Assembly (NCBI GenBank): GCA_035493475.1
Contig: DATJIF010000155.1
Coordinates: 62,001 to 126,000 of the forward strand
Length of the DNA: 64,000 nt
Origin: Actinospica sp035493475
GTDB taxonomy: Bacteria; Actinomycetota; Actinomycetes; Streptomycetales; Catenulisporaceae
Direction of reading: 5' to 3'
Both the position numbers and the translations under genes were made by a program. Below, piece after piece: positions 1 through 7,490 of the stretch. Numbering within the stretch: position 1 is the stretch's first letter; every line of letters starts with the position of its first letter. The notes below the pieces were generated by a model that saw nothing but the letters and a program-made list of their open reading frames with translations, made no database searches and had not been told where the DNA came from.

Positions 1-3000
1 CCATGTTCCGCAGGCTCAGCGCCGTGGAGACGACCGGCATGCCGATCTCGGTGTGGAAGCCGAAGCTGCGGCTGCCGTACGTGGTCGGGTCGAAGTAGCT
101 GGCCGGTTCGACCCAGTAGTACGGTCCGCCGCCGGTGATGTTCCCGCCCGCCGAGTTGCTCTGGTACAGGGTTCCGGGCGCGCCGTTCACGACGGCGGAG
201 CGCATGCCCTCGTCGATCGCCGCCGGCGGGTTGCCCTCGTTCGCGCCGCACCAGACGACCACGCTCGGGTGGATGCGGTAGCGCAGCACGGTGTCGGCGG
301 CGAGCGTGTTGTACGCGTCGTGGTCCGGCGGGTCCATGCCCCAGGCGTTCGGGAAGTCGTTCCACACCAGCAGCCCGAACTCGTCGCAGGCTTCGAAGAA
401 CTCCTCGCGGTTGCTGGAGGCGACCCAGTTGCGGATCATGGTGAAGTTCATGTCGCGGTGCATCCGGACGGCCGCGTCCATCCGCTCGGCGGGCATCCGG
501 CGCAGCAGTTCGTCCCAGCCCCAGTTTCCGCCGCGGCACAGCACCCTGACACCGTTGACGCTGATCTTCAGCGACTCGGGCGCGAGGTCGACCGATTTCA
601 CGTCCGTCCAGGTCGAGGAGTCGTCGGACACCTGGATCACGTACGTCTTCGGATACGCCTGCTCCCAGAGGATCGCCGTCTGGTCGAAGGTCTGCGACGA
701 GCCGAGGTCGACCTGGATCCACTGGTTGTCGTCGTACGCGGAGGACCACCGCGTGCCGCTGTTGCCGTCGGTCGCGTTCACGGCCGGGTTCGAGGGGTCT
801 TCGGTGGACGCGGTCGTCGGCTGGTGTACGGCCAGGTCGGTGCCGGGCGTGGCGCTGTTGAGGACCGACAGCGTCCAGAGCGAATTGCCCCAACTGGTCT
901 GGCGCAGGCCGCAGTTGATGCGCACGTAGCGGCCGGTGACGGCGGTGAAGGACTCGACGTCGAGGCTCGCGTCACCGCTGTTGAAGGGGAGCGGGATCGC
1001 CGTGTTGTCCACGCTCTTCGCGTCGGTCCACGTCGAGCCGTCCGCCGAGACCTGCACCGTGTACGTGCGCGCGTACGCCTGCTCCCACGTGATCGCTACC
1101 TGGTCAAAGCTCTGCGACGAGCCGAGATCGACCTCGATCCACTGGTTGTCGGCGTAGTCGGAGGACCAGCGCGTGTTCGCGTTGCCGTCGGTGGCGTTGC
1201 TGGCCGGGTTCGAGGGGTCTTCGGTGGACGCGGTCGTCGGCTGGTGTACGGCCAGGTCGGTGCCGGGCGTCGCGCTGTTGAGGACCGACAGCGTCCAGAG
1301 CGAGAAGCCCCAGCCGGTCGCGCGCGTCTCGCAGTTGACGCGCACGTATCGTGCCTGCTGCGCGCCGAGATCGACCGTCTGCGTGTACGAGTCGGGCGAC
1401 GCGACGAAGGGGAGCGGCGTCTTGTATTCGTAGTCGAACTGCCGGATGCCGAAGCGCGTGGTCCGCCGATCGCTCTGCTGGCCGCCGACCGTGACCGTCA
1501 GGCTCAGGTCGTGCAGGTTCGGGTCGCCGTATCCGTTGGGCCACCACAGCTTCGGGTTACGCACGTTGAGCTGCGGGAACTCGGCCGGAGCGAAGGTCAC
1601 GTCAATGCTCTGACCGGCCGGGACGGTCACCGTCTTCGCGACCCGCACGTTGTCGAAGGATGCTGTCACGCTCGCGCTGAGGTCGCTGGACGCCGCGTTG
1701 CGCACGGGGACGACGATGGTCAGCGCGGCGCTGGACGTGTCGGGGAGCGCGGGCAGCGTCGTGTCGACGCGAGGGTCGCCGATCACCGCGTCGCCGGTGG
1801 AGCGCAGCCGCACGTGGTTCCAGATGCCGCTGGCCCGGTCGCGGACCGCGGGCATCCAGTCCCAGCCTGAGACGGACAGGTACGTCGGCGAGTTCATGTT
1901 CATCATCTGTGCGCCCGCGTCCACCCACGACTGCCCGGCCGGGCCCTTGTCGCCTGGGCTGCCCGGGATCGGCATCGGGGTGATCTTCACCGCGACCGAC
2001 TGCGTGGCGGAACCGGAGGCCAGGTGGGACGTCACGTCGATCGCGGCGCGCGCGAAGGGGTACGTGAGGCTGCCGACCTGCGTGCCGTTCAGGTACACGT
2101 CGGCGTGGTGGTTGACGCCGTCGAACTCCAGCCAGATCCGGCGTCCACGGCCCGCGTTCAATCCGCTGGGCAGCGCGAAATCCCGCTTGTACCACCAGGA
2201 ATGCCGTGAGAGCGCTTCCGGGATCCGCAGGTTGTTGAAGCCCGCGACCGGGTCGGGGAGGTGCCCCTGCTCGACGAGCGAGGTGAGGACGGTGCCGGGG
2301 ACGGTCGCGGGCAGCCACGCGCTCGTGTCCACGGTCGGCTTGGACAGTGCGGTCCCGTCGCCGGTGGCCCAGTCGTCGAGCGTCAGCACCCAACCCGACT
2401 CCAGCGGCACGGTGCCGTCCGCGGCCACGCTGAGGGCGGGCGCGTGCTGGTCGTGCGTCCCCCAGTCGGTCCATCCGGTGGCGGACGGTCGATGGCCGGA
2501 CGCCGTGCCGTACACCTCGAAGCCGTTGAGGCCGACCGGATTCGCGTCGGAGCGCTTCGTGGAGGTCATCCGTACCCAGCGCGCCGCGACCGGCGCGGCG
2601 AGGTTGATCGCGACCGCGCCGCCGGTACCCGACGTGGTCTGATACACGCTGGTCCACGACTTCTTGTCCGACGAGACCTCGACCGTGAAGGCCACCGCGT
2701 AGCTGGAGAGCAGTTCCTGCCCGGTGGTGCCGTCCGACCAGTTGCCCGACGACGGCTTGACGAAGACCGGATCGCCCGCGGCCGCCTCGAAGGTCAGGTG
2801 CACGGCCGTGACCTGGCACACCGTCTGCAGGTCCACGGAGATCCACTGCGGATCGCCGGTCGCCGCACGCCATCCCGTGCCCCGGACCCCGGCCGAGGTC
2901 ACGCCGTCCACCGCGAAGGATCCGGGTGTCGGCGCGTAGTCCGTCGAGGAGACCTCGATCGGGCGGTACCGGGCGAGCTCGCCGGGCGCCGCCGCGTGCC

Positions 3001-3145
3001 CCGACGAAGAGGAGGCCGCCGGCGCCGCCGCGAAGCCGGTGCCCGGCAGGGCGAGGTCCAGGGCGAAGCCCGCCAACAGGGTCGATCCGGCGGAGATGAG
3101 GGTCCGCCGCGACGCGTGAAAGGGCTGATTCGCCTGCTGCGTCAT
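1..3145 (-). CDS. Tat-exported glycoside hydrolase family 2 protein with three F5/8-type C domains (3' end outside window)
   Basis: The reading frame starts with ATG at 3145 and runs off the left edge. The N-terminus carries a twin-arginine signal (SRRTLISAG around residue 13), so the protein is probably exported folded by Tat. After a first F5/8-type C (CBM32-like) domain come a GH2 sugar-binding domain (residues about 250-400) and a GH2 beta-sandwich (about 400-580). Two more F5/8 C domains follow (about 590-850), then the GH2 TIM barrel. The motif WCGANEGNPP gives the likely acid/base Glu at about residue 970; the nucleophile lies outside the window. Barrel motifs resemble endo-beta-mannosidase and exo-beta-glucosaminidase type GH2 enzymes, so the substrate is uncertain. 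Placing two binding modules between sandwich and barrel is unusual. A LacI-type palindrome lies 36 bp upstream of the start. Confidence 0.88.
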   Translation of the reverse strand, partial: MTQQANQPFHASRRTLISAGSTLLAGFALDLALPGTGFAAAPAASSSSGHAAAPGELARYRPIEVSSTDYAPTPGSFAVDGVTSAGVRGTGWRAATGDPQWISVDLQTVCQVTAVHLTFEAAAGDPVFVKPSSGNWSDGTTGQELLSSYAVAFTVEVSSDKKSWTSVYQTTSGTGGAVAINLAAPVAARWVRMTSTKRSDANPVGLNGFEVYGTASGHRPSATGWTDWGTHDQHAPALSVAADGTVPLESGWVLTLDDWATGDGTALSKPTVDTSAWLPATVPGTVLTSLVEQGHLPDPVAGFNNLRIPEALSRHSWWYKRDFALPSGLNAGRGRRIWLEFDGVNHHADVYLNGTQVGSLTYPFARAAIDVTSHLASGSATQSVAVKITPMPIPGSPGDKGPAGQSWVDAGAQMMNMNSPTYLSVSGWDWMPAVRDRASGIWNHVRLRSTGDAVIGDPRVDTTLPALPDTSSAALTIVVPVRNAASSDLSASVTASFDNVRVAKTVTVPAGQSIDVTFAPAEFPQLNVRNPKLWWPNGYGDPNLHDLSLTVTVGGQQSDRRTTRFGIRQFDYEYKTPLPFVASPDSYTQTVDLGAQQARYVRVNCETRATGWGFSLWTLSVLNSATPGTDLAVHQPTTASTEDPSNPASNATDGNANTRWSSDYADNQWIEVDLGSSQSFDQVAITWEQAYARTYTVQVSADGSTWTDAKSVDNTAIPLPFNSGDASLDVESFTAVTGRYVRINCGLRQTSWGNSLWTLSVLNSATPGTDLAVHQPTTASTEDPSNPAVNATDGNSGTRWSSAYDDNQWIQVDLGSSQTFDQTAILWEQAYPKTYVIQVSDDSSTWTDVKSVDLAPESLKISVNGVRVLCRGGNWGWDELLRRMPAERMDAAVRMHRDMNFTMIRNWVASSNREEFFEACDEFGLLVWNDFPNAWGMDPPDHDAYNTLAADTVLRYRIHPSVVVWCGANEGNPPAAIDEGMRSAVVNGAPGTLYQSNSAGGNITGGGPYYWVEPASYFDPTTYGSRSFGFHTEIGMPVVSTALSLRNM
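603..1375 (-). repeat. Tandem 420-bp duplication encoding two F5/8 C domains
   Basis: Two consecutive copies, roughly 603-955 and 1023-1375, are in register at an offset of exactly 420 bp (140 codons). The segments 782-884 and 1202-1304 are nearly identical at the nucleotide level, including synonymous positions. The protein repeats share the segments WTLSVLNSATPGTDLAVH and QPTTASTEDPSNPA. Such nucleotide identity in an otherwise diverged family suggests a recent duplication or ongoing gene conversion within the GH2 gene. Confidence 0.85.
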
Positions 3146-3180
3146 GAACCGCACGTCCAATCTGGAGCGGAGAGATCGGA

Positions 3181-3194
3181 TGACAACGTTGTCA
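3181..3194. promoter_or_regulatory. Perfect 14-bp LacI-type operator palindrome
   Basis: TGACAACGTTGTCA is a perfect inverted repeat with the central CG typical of LacI-family operators. It lies 36 bp upstream of the GH2 start on one side and 52 bp upstream of the MBL-fold gene on the other. It most likely controls the GH2 gene. The matching regulator is not obvious in the window: the LacI protein at 44532-45608 seems tied to a different palindrome with a CCGG centre. Confidence 0.65.
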
Positions 3195-3246
3195 AAGAGT
3201 GGTCGGTGCACGGTCTTCTGTCAAGAGCCTGGGTACGATCGAGCGC

Positions 3247-4050
3247 ATGGGGAATATGTGGCGCGAAGTCGCCGATCGGGTCTACCAGGCACGCTTCAAT
3301 CCGTGCGACGTGACCGTCACCGCCGTGGTCGGCGCGGACGGCGCCGCGGTGGTCGACACGCGCTGCTCGCTCGCGGAGGCGCGCGAGATCAAGGACGGGG
3401 TCCGCACGCTCACGGCGCTGCCGATCCGCTGGGTGGTCAACACGCACGCGCACTTCGATCACGTGTGGGGCAACGCGGAGTTCGTCGCTCCGCGGCTGAA
3501 TCCGCCCGCGCTCATCTGGGGTCACGCGAGCCTGCCGGAGGCCATGCGCGCTGAGGTGGAGGAGACCGAGAGGAGGATCGACGAGGCCGAATTCGAACTC
3601 GCCGTACCCACCGAACTCGTGGAGCAGCGCGCCGTGATCGATCTCGGCGACCGCGCCCTCGAAATGCTCCACCTCGGCCGCGGCCACACGGACGGCGACC
3701 TGTGGCTGCGCGTGACCGACGCGGACCTGATCCTGGCCGGTGACCTGGTCGAGCAATCCGGGCCGCCGGCGTACGGCTCCGACTCGTTCCCGCTGGAATG
3801 GGCCGCCACGCTCGAGAACGCGCTCACCCTCATCGGCGCGGCGACCGTCGTCGTCCCCGGGCACGGCGAGCCGGTCGACGCGCGGTTCGTGCGGCGTCAG
3901 CAGGCTGAGATCGGCGCCGTGGCGAGCGAGATCGAGCGCCTGCACGCGGCCGGAGTCGCCGCCGACGCCGCGCTCGCGGAAGGCGACTGGTCGTTGCCGC
4001 GCGAGAGCCTCGAGCAGGCCGTGCTCCGCGGCTATCAGGCGCTCGGATAG
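3247..4050 (+). CDS. MBL-fold metallo-hydrolase
   Basis: This is a 267-residue metallo-beta-lactamase-fold protein. The metal motif H-A-H-F-D-H is at residues 67-72, followed by further ligands in GRGHTDGD, LAGDLVE and VPGHGEPVD. This set defines a dinuclear-metal hydrolase of the SoxH/glyoxalase II-like branch; the substrate cannot be told. ATG at 3247 is chosen because the conserved sequence begins there and the -10-like TACGAT (3234-3239) would place transcription start close to the codon, suggesting a leaderless mRNA. It diverges from the GH2 gene. No signal peptide is visible, so it is probably cytoplasmic. Confidence 0.85.
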   Translation: MGNMWREVADRVYQARFNPCDVTVTAVVGADGAAVVDTRCSLAEAREIKDGVRTLTALPIRWVVNTHAHFDHVWGNAEFVAPRLNPPALIWGHASLPEAMRAEVEETERRIDEAEFELAVPTELVEQRAVIDLGDRALEMLHLGRGHTDGDLWLRVTDADLILAGDLVEQSGPPAYGSDSFPLEWAATLENALTLIGAATVVVPGHGEPVDARFVRRQQAEIGAVASEIERLHAAGVAADAALAEGDWSLPRESLEQAVLRGYQALG

Positions 4051-4098
4051 GCGGCTACAGTGAGTTGGAAGGAGGGGAGAAGGGCGACATAGCGGCGG

Positions 4099-4578
4099 GT
4101 GGTCACGGTGAAATCCAGATCGCACCGATACGCGGCGTCGGCGGCCGAGGGGCCGTCGTACGTCGAGCAGGTCGCGCTGCTGTTGTTCGTCGCGGAGCAG
4201 GCCATCGACGCCGGTCCGGAGGCCGACGCGGCGATCCGGGTCTGCGGCACCGTGTCACGCGTGCCGGATCAGGCCGCTGTCGATCTCGGGCACTGCCTGC
4301 GCGACTACTCCCGCCTCTATCACCGGCTCGAAGGCTTCACTCCGGACCCGGATCTCGCGCAGGTGCACGGCGACCTGATGGGCCAGTTGTCCTACCACCT
4401 GCACATGCTGCGCGACGCGGGCGACCTCGTCTTCTGCGGACGCCCGGTCGCGGTCAACGAGCGGTTCCGGCGCGAACTGGCGAACGGACTCGGCCCGCAC
4501 GCGCTCGGCCTCGAACTGCTCCGCCGCGCACTCCGCGCCCGGCTCGCGGCGGCCGAGGCAGGTCCGTCCGTGGGCTAG
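4099..4578 (+). CDS. Hypothetical protein
   Basis: This is a 159-residue protein with a GTG start at 4099 (a second GTG at 4108 is possible). I do not recognise a family. It is largely helical in appearance, rich in Leu, Ala and Arg, with scattered His and two Cys residues (IRVCGT, DLVFCG) but no clear metal motif. No signal peptide or membrane segment is visible. It follows the MBL-fold gene by 48 bp and could be cotranscribed. Its stop codon overlaps the stop of the convergent zinc-finger gene. Confidence 0.6.
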   Translation: MVTVKSRSHRYAASAAEGPSYVEQVALLLFVAEQAIDAGPEADAAIRVCGTVSRVPDQAAVDLGHCLRDYSRLYHRLEGFTPDPDLAQVHGDLMGQLSYHLHMLRDAGDLVFCGRPVAVNERFRRELANGLGPHALGLELLRRALRARLAAAEAGPSVG

Positions 4579-4919
4579 TGGATGTGCTGCTGCCAGTCGC
4601 GCGGGAGACGGTCGGCCGGTCCGGGCGCGGTCTGCGCCTCGGGGTGGTGTGCCGGCGGCGCCAGCGTCGGGCCTTCGAGCATCTCGCCGGAGCGGTAGTC
4701 CCAGAACCAGTCCTCGCCCGGCTCGTAGCTCTGCATCAGCGGGTGCCCGGTGTCGGCGAAGTGCCGGGTGGCGTGCTGGGACGGCGAACTGTCGCAGCAT
4801 CCGACGTGCCCGCACTCGGCGCAGCGGCGCAGGTGCACCCACCAGCCCCGCGCCGCCTCGCACTCCACGCAGCCGGGTCCGCTGGGCGGCGTCGCCAGAT
4901 CGATTCCCTCGGTTGCCAT
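4575..4919 (-). CDS. UBP-type zinc-finger domain protein
   Basis: This 114-residue protein carries a UBP-type zinc finger: C-V-E-C near the N-terminus, then C-A-E-C-G-H-V-G-C-C, and downstream histidines in HATRHFADTGHPL. In eukaryotes this fold binds the free C-terminus of ubiquitin. Actinobacteria often encode small stand-alone versions whose partner is not established. ATG at 4919 gives MATEGIDL directly before the finger. The gene is convergent with the upstream hypothetical gene, and the two stop codons overlap. Confidence 0.85.
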   Translation of the reverse strand: MATEGIDLATPPSGPGCVECEAARGWWVHLRRCAECGHVGCCDSSPSQHATRHFADTGHPLMQSYEPGEDWFWDYRSGEMLEGPTLAPPAHHPEAQTAPGPADRLPRDWQQHIH

Positions 4920-5043
4920 GACCGTCTCCTCGCGGCTCGCGTGTCCGGCGTGGTCCGCCACGTATCAGGAGACCACGAAGTGCCCGGGTCGGCGAGTCGG
5001 CTCGGCTTGACGGTCTCTTAAGGCCGGGGGGCTTGACGGGTCC

Positions 5044-5059
5044 AATGGTCTAGTCCAAT
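5044..5059. promoter_or_regulatory. DasR-like responsive element upstream of the chitinase
   Basis: AATGGTCTAGTCCAAT matches the DasR element ACTGGTCTAGACCAGT at 13 of 16 positions and sits 71 bp upstream of the chitinase start. DasR is the GntR-family regulator that couples N-acetylglucosamine availability to chitinase genes in Streptomyces. A TTGACG -35-like hexamer lies just upstream (5033-5038), and GTCCAAT is directly repeated at 5040-5046 and 5053-5059. Confidence 0.6.
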
Positions 5060-5130
5060 CATCCATGGTGCGGCACCCGCGGCGCGATGGGGCACCGGGG
5101 GCCGCCACCGTGAAGGGACCCACAGCACCC

Positions 5131-6738
5131 ATGACGCGAAACCACGCGCCCAGCAAGCGCACCCGCGCGGCGCTGGCCACGGCGGCGGCCGCCGCCCTGG
5201 CCGCCGGCGGCGCGCTGTTCGCCGCCCAGGCAGCCCAGGCGGCGAGTACGAACATCCTGGTGAACGGGAGCTTCGCCACGGGCGACCTGACCGGCTGGAC
5301 CTGCGACGCGGGGACGGCCTCGGTCGTCACCAGTCCGGTCTACAGCGGCGACACGCACGCGCTCGCGGGCGCCGCGTCGAGCTCGGACGACGCCCAGTGC
5401 ACGCAGACGGTCTCCGTGCAGCCGAACACCTCGTACACGCTGTCCGGCGAGTTCGAGGGGAACTACGTCTACATCGGCGTCAACAGCGGCACCAGCAATT
5501 GGACCCCGGCCGCCGCGTCCTGGACCCAGCTCTCGACCACCTTCACCACCGGCGCCTCACAGACCTCTGTCACGGTCTACACGCACGGCTGGTACGGCCA
5601 GGGCACCTACTACGCCGACAACCTGGCGCTGACCGGCCCGGCCGGTTCCGGCGGCGGCAGCACGTCGTCCTCGCCCACGCCGACGCCCACCACCGCCTCG
5701 CCGAGCCCCACGCCCACCACGAGCACGTCCCCGACCGCCTCCCCGACCCCGACCGCCACCGGGACCGGCGGCACCGGCGGCGCCACCTGCGCGGTCAAGT
5801 CCAAGCCGAGCGGCAAGGTCGTCCAGGGCTACTGGGAGAACTGGGACGGCGCGGCCAACGGCGTGCACCCGGGCCTCGGCTGGATCCCGATCAACGACCC
5901 GCGGATTCTGCAGCACGGCTATAACGTGATCAACGCGGCGTTCCCGGTCATCCTCTCCGACGGCACCGCGGAGTGGCAGGACGGCATGGACACCAACGTG
6001 AAGGTGGACACCCCGGCCGACTACTGCGCGGAGAAGGCGGCCGGCGCCACGATCCTGATGTCGATCGGCGGCGCGGCCGCGGGCATCGACCTGAGCTCCA
6101 GCACCGTGGCCGACAAGTTCGTCTCCACGATCGTGCCGATCCTCAAGGCGTACAACTTCGACGGCATCGACATCGACATCGAGACCGGGCTGACCGGTAG
6201 CGGCAACATCAACACGCTGTCCACGTCGCAGGCCAACCTCGAGCGGATCATCGACGGCATCCTGGCCCAGATGCCCTCGAACTTCGGCCTGACCATGGCG
6301 CCGGAGACCGCGTACGTGACCGGCGGCAGCGTGACCTACGGCTCGATCTGGGGCTCCTACCTGCCGATCATCAAGAAGTACATGGACGACGGCCGGCTGT
6401 GGTGGCTGAACATGCAGTACTACAACGGCAGCATGTACGGCTGCTCCGGCGACTCGTACCAGGCGGGCACGGTCCAGGGCTTCCAGGTGCAGACGCAGTG
6501 CCTGAACAACGGCCTGACGATCCAGGGCACGACGATCAAGGTGCCGTACGCGTACCAGGTGCCGGGCCTGCCCGCGCAGTCGGGCGCCGGCGGCGGGTAC
6601 ATGTCGCCCTCGCTGGTGACGCAGGCGTGGAACAGCGTGAGCGGCCAGGTCAAGGGTCTGATGACGTGGTCGATCAACTGGGACGGCTCGCTCGGCTGGA
6701 CCTTCGGCGACAACGTGAAGGGGCTGGAGGGCCGCTAG
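5131..6738 (+). CDS. Secreted GH18 chitinase with N-terminal carbohydrate-binding module
   Basis: This is a 535-residue secreted enzyme. A Sec signal peptide (basic N-terminus, Ala-rich core, AQA cleavage region near residue 37) precedes a carbohydrate-binding module (about 40-170). A Ser/Thr/Pro linker (about 172-215) and a GH18 catalytic domain (about 228-535) follow. The signature D-G-I-D-I-D-I-E places the catalytic acid at Glu351, and MTWSINWDGS is the conserved late-barrel Trp segment. It should hydrolyse chitin outside the cell. ATG at 5131 fits the signal-peptide n-region better than the ATG at 5065; AAGGGA at 5113-5118 is a possible ribosome site. The DasR-like box upstream supports chitin-responsive control. 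Confidence 0.93.
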   Translation: MTRNHAPSKRTRAALATAAAAALAAGGALFAAQAAQAASTNILVNGSFATGDLTGWTCDAGTASVVTSPVYSGDTHALAGAASSSDDAQCTQTVSVQPNTSYTLSGEFEGNYVYIGVNSGTSNWTPAAASWTQLSTTFTTGASQTSVTVYTHGWYGQGTYYADNLALTGPAGSGGGSTSSSPTPTPTTASPSPTPTTSTSPTASPTPTATGTGGTGGATCAVKSKPSGKVVQGYWENWDGAANGVHPGLGWIPINDPRILQHGYNVINAAFPVILSDGTAEWQDGMDTNVKVDTPADYCAEKAAGATILMSIGGAAAGIDLSSSTVADKFVSTIVPILKAYNFDGIDIDIETGLTGSGNINTLSTSQANLERIIDGILAQMPSNFGLTMAPETAYVTGGSVTYGSIWGSYLPIIKKYMDDGRLWWLNMQYYNGSMYGCSGDSYQAGTVQGFQVQTQCLNNGLTIQGTTIKVPYAYQVPGLPAQSGAGGGYMSPSLVTQAWNSVSGQVKGLMTWSINWDGSLGWTFGDNVKGLEGR

Positions 6739-6748
6739 CCACAGCTGG

Positions 6749-7393
6749 TCACAGCAGCGCGCGGATCGCCGTCTCGAACCCGGCCACGTGCTCGGTGGCC
6801 AGCAGCGCCGCGTGGTCCTCGTCCCCGGCGAGCACGGCCCGTACCAGCGGACCGTGCTCGCCGACGTGGCCAGCGAGGCTCGGCAGCCGGTCGAGGAACA
6901 GGCACCAGATGCGGGTGGCCAGGTTGTCGTAGCGCACGAGTGTGTCCTCGAGGTACGGGTTCTGCGTCGCGGCGTAGATGGCGCGGTGCAGGCGCAGGTC
7001 GAGCCGGATCAGCTGGCCCACGTCCGTCGCGTCGGCCGCGCCGAGTTCGTCGAGCAGCGCGGTCAGCGCCACCTTGTGCTGCGTCCCCGCACGCCGCGCC
7101 GCGCACGAGGCGGCCAGCGGTTCGAGCCGCTGGCGCACCTCGGTCAGGTGGCCGAGGTCGGTGATCTGCACCTCGGTCGCGAACGTGCCGCGTCGCGGGT
7201 ACGAGACGACTAGCCGCTCCGACTCCAGCCGCTTGAGCGCCTCGCGCACCGGGGTGCGGCCGATCCGCAGCTGCGCGGCGATCTGGTCGTCGTTGATGGG
7301 GGAGCCCGGGCGGATCCGCAGGGTGACCAGGCGGTCGCGGAGGTCCAGATACGCCTGATCGGCCAGCGACAGGCCCTCCGTCGTCACGGACAT
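6749..7393 (-). CDS. GntR-family regulator (FadR/VanR, FCD domain)
   Basis: This 214-residue regulator has an N-terminal winged helix-turn-helix (residues about 12-75, with the GntR signature IGRTPVREALKRLESE). An all-helical FCD effector domain follows, as seen for regulators of amino-acid and organic-acid catabolism. It diverges from the glyA-sox operon with a 97-bp gap that contains a perfect 14-bp palindrome. It is therefore the likely local regulator of sarcosine/serine/glycine breakdown, though the effector is not shown by the sequence. Confidence 0.9.
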   Translation of the reverse strand: MSVTTEGLSLADQAYLDLRDRLVTLRIRPGSPINDDQIAAQLRIGRTPVREALKRLESERLVVSYPRRGTFATEVQITDLGHLTEVRQRLEPLAASCAARRAGTQHKVALTALLDELGAADATDVGQLIRLDLRLHRAIYAATQNPYLEDTLVRYDNLATRIWCLFLDRLPSLAGHVGEHGPLVRAVLAGDEDHAALLATEHVAGFETAIRALL

Positions 7394-7446
7394 CCGCGCA
7401 CCTCCGCACTGTCGACCTCTTGACCGGCCCGCACACTCAAAGTACT

Positions 7447-7460
7447 ACTGATATATCAGT
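7447..7460. promoter_or_regulatory. Perfect 14-bp palindrome, putative GntR operator
   Basis: ACTGATATATCAGT is a perfect inverted repeat between the GntR gene and glyA, 31 bp upstream of the glyA start. AT-rich palindromes like this are typical of FadR-type operators and could overlap the promoter. It probably serves both autoregulation and control of the sarcosine operon. Confidence 0.65.
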
Positions 7461-7490
7461 TGTTCCAGTCTAGCCTTTCAAGGGGATCGC

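Noticed and set aside
53..1870. Long plus-strand open frame of 605 residues
   Set aside because: It is Arg/Val-rich without motifs and mirrors the GH2 gene on the other strand, whose protein is clearly recognisable.
5640..5780. Short repeats in the chitinase gene
   Set aside because: They are the Ser/Thr/Pro linker codons and not an independent repeat element.
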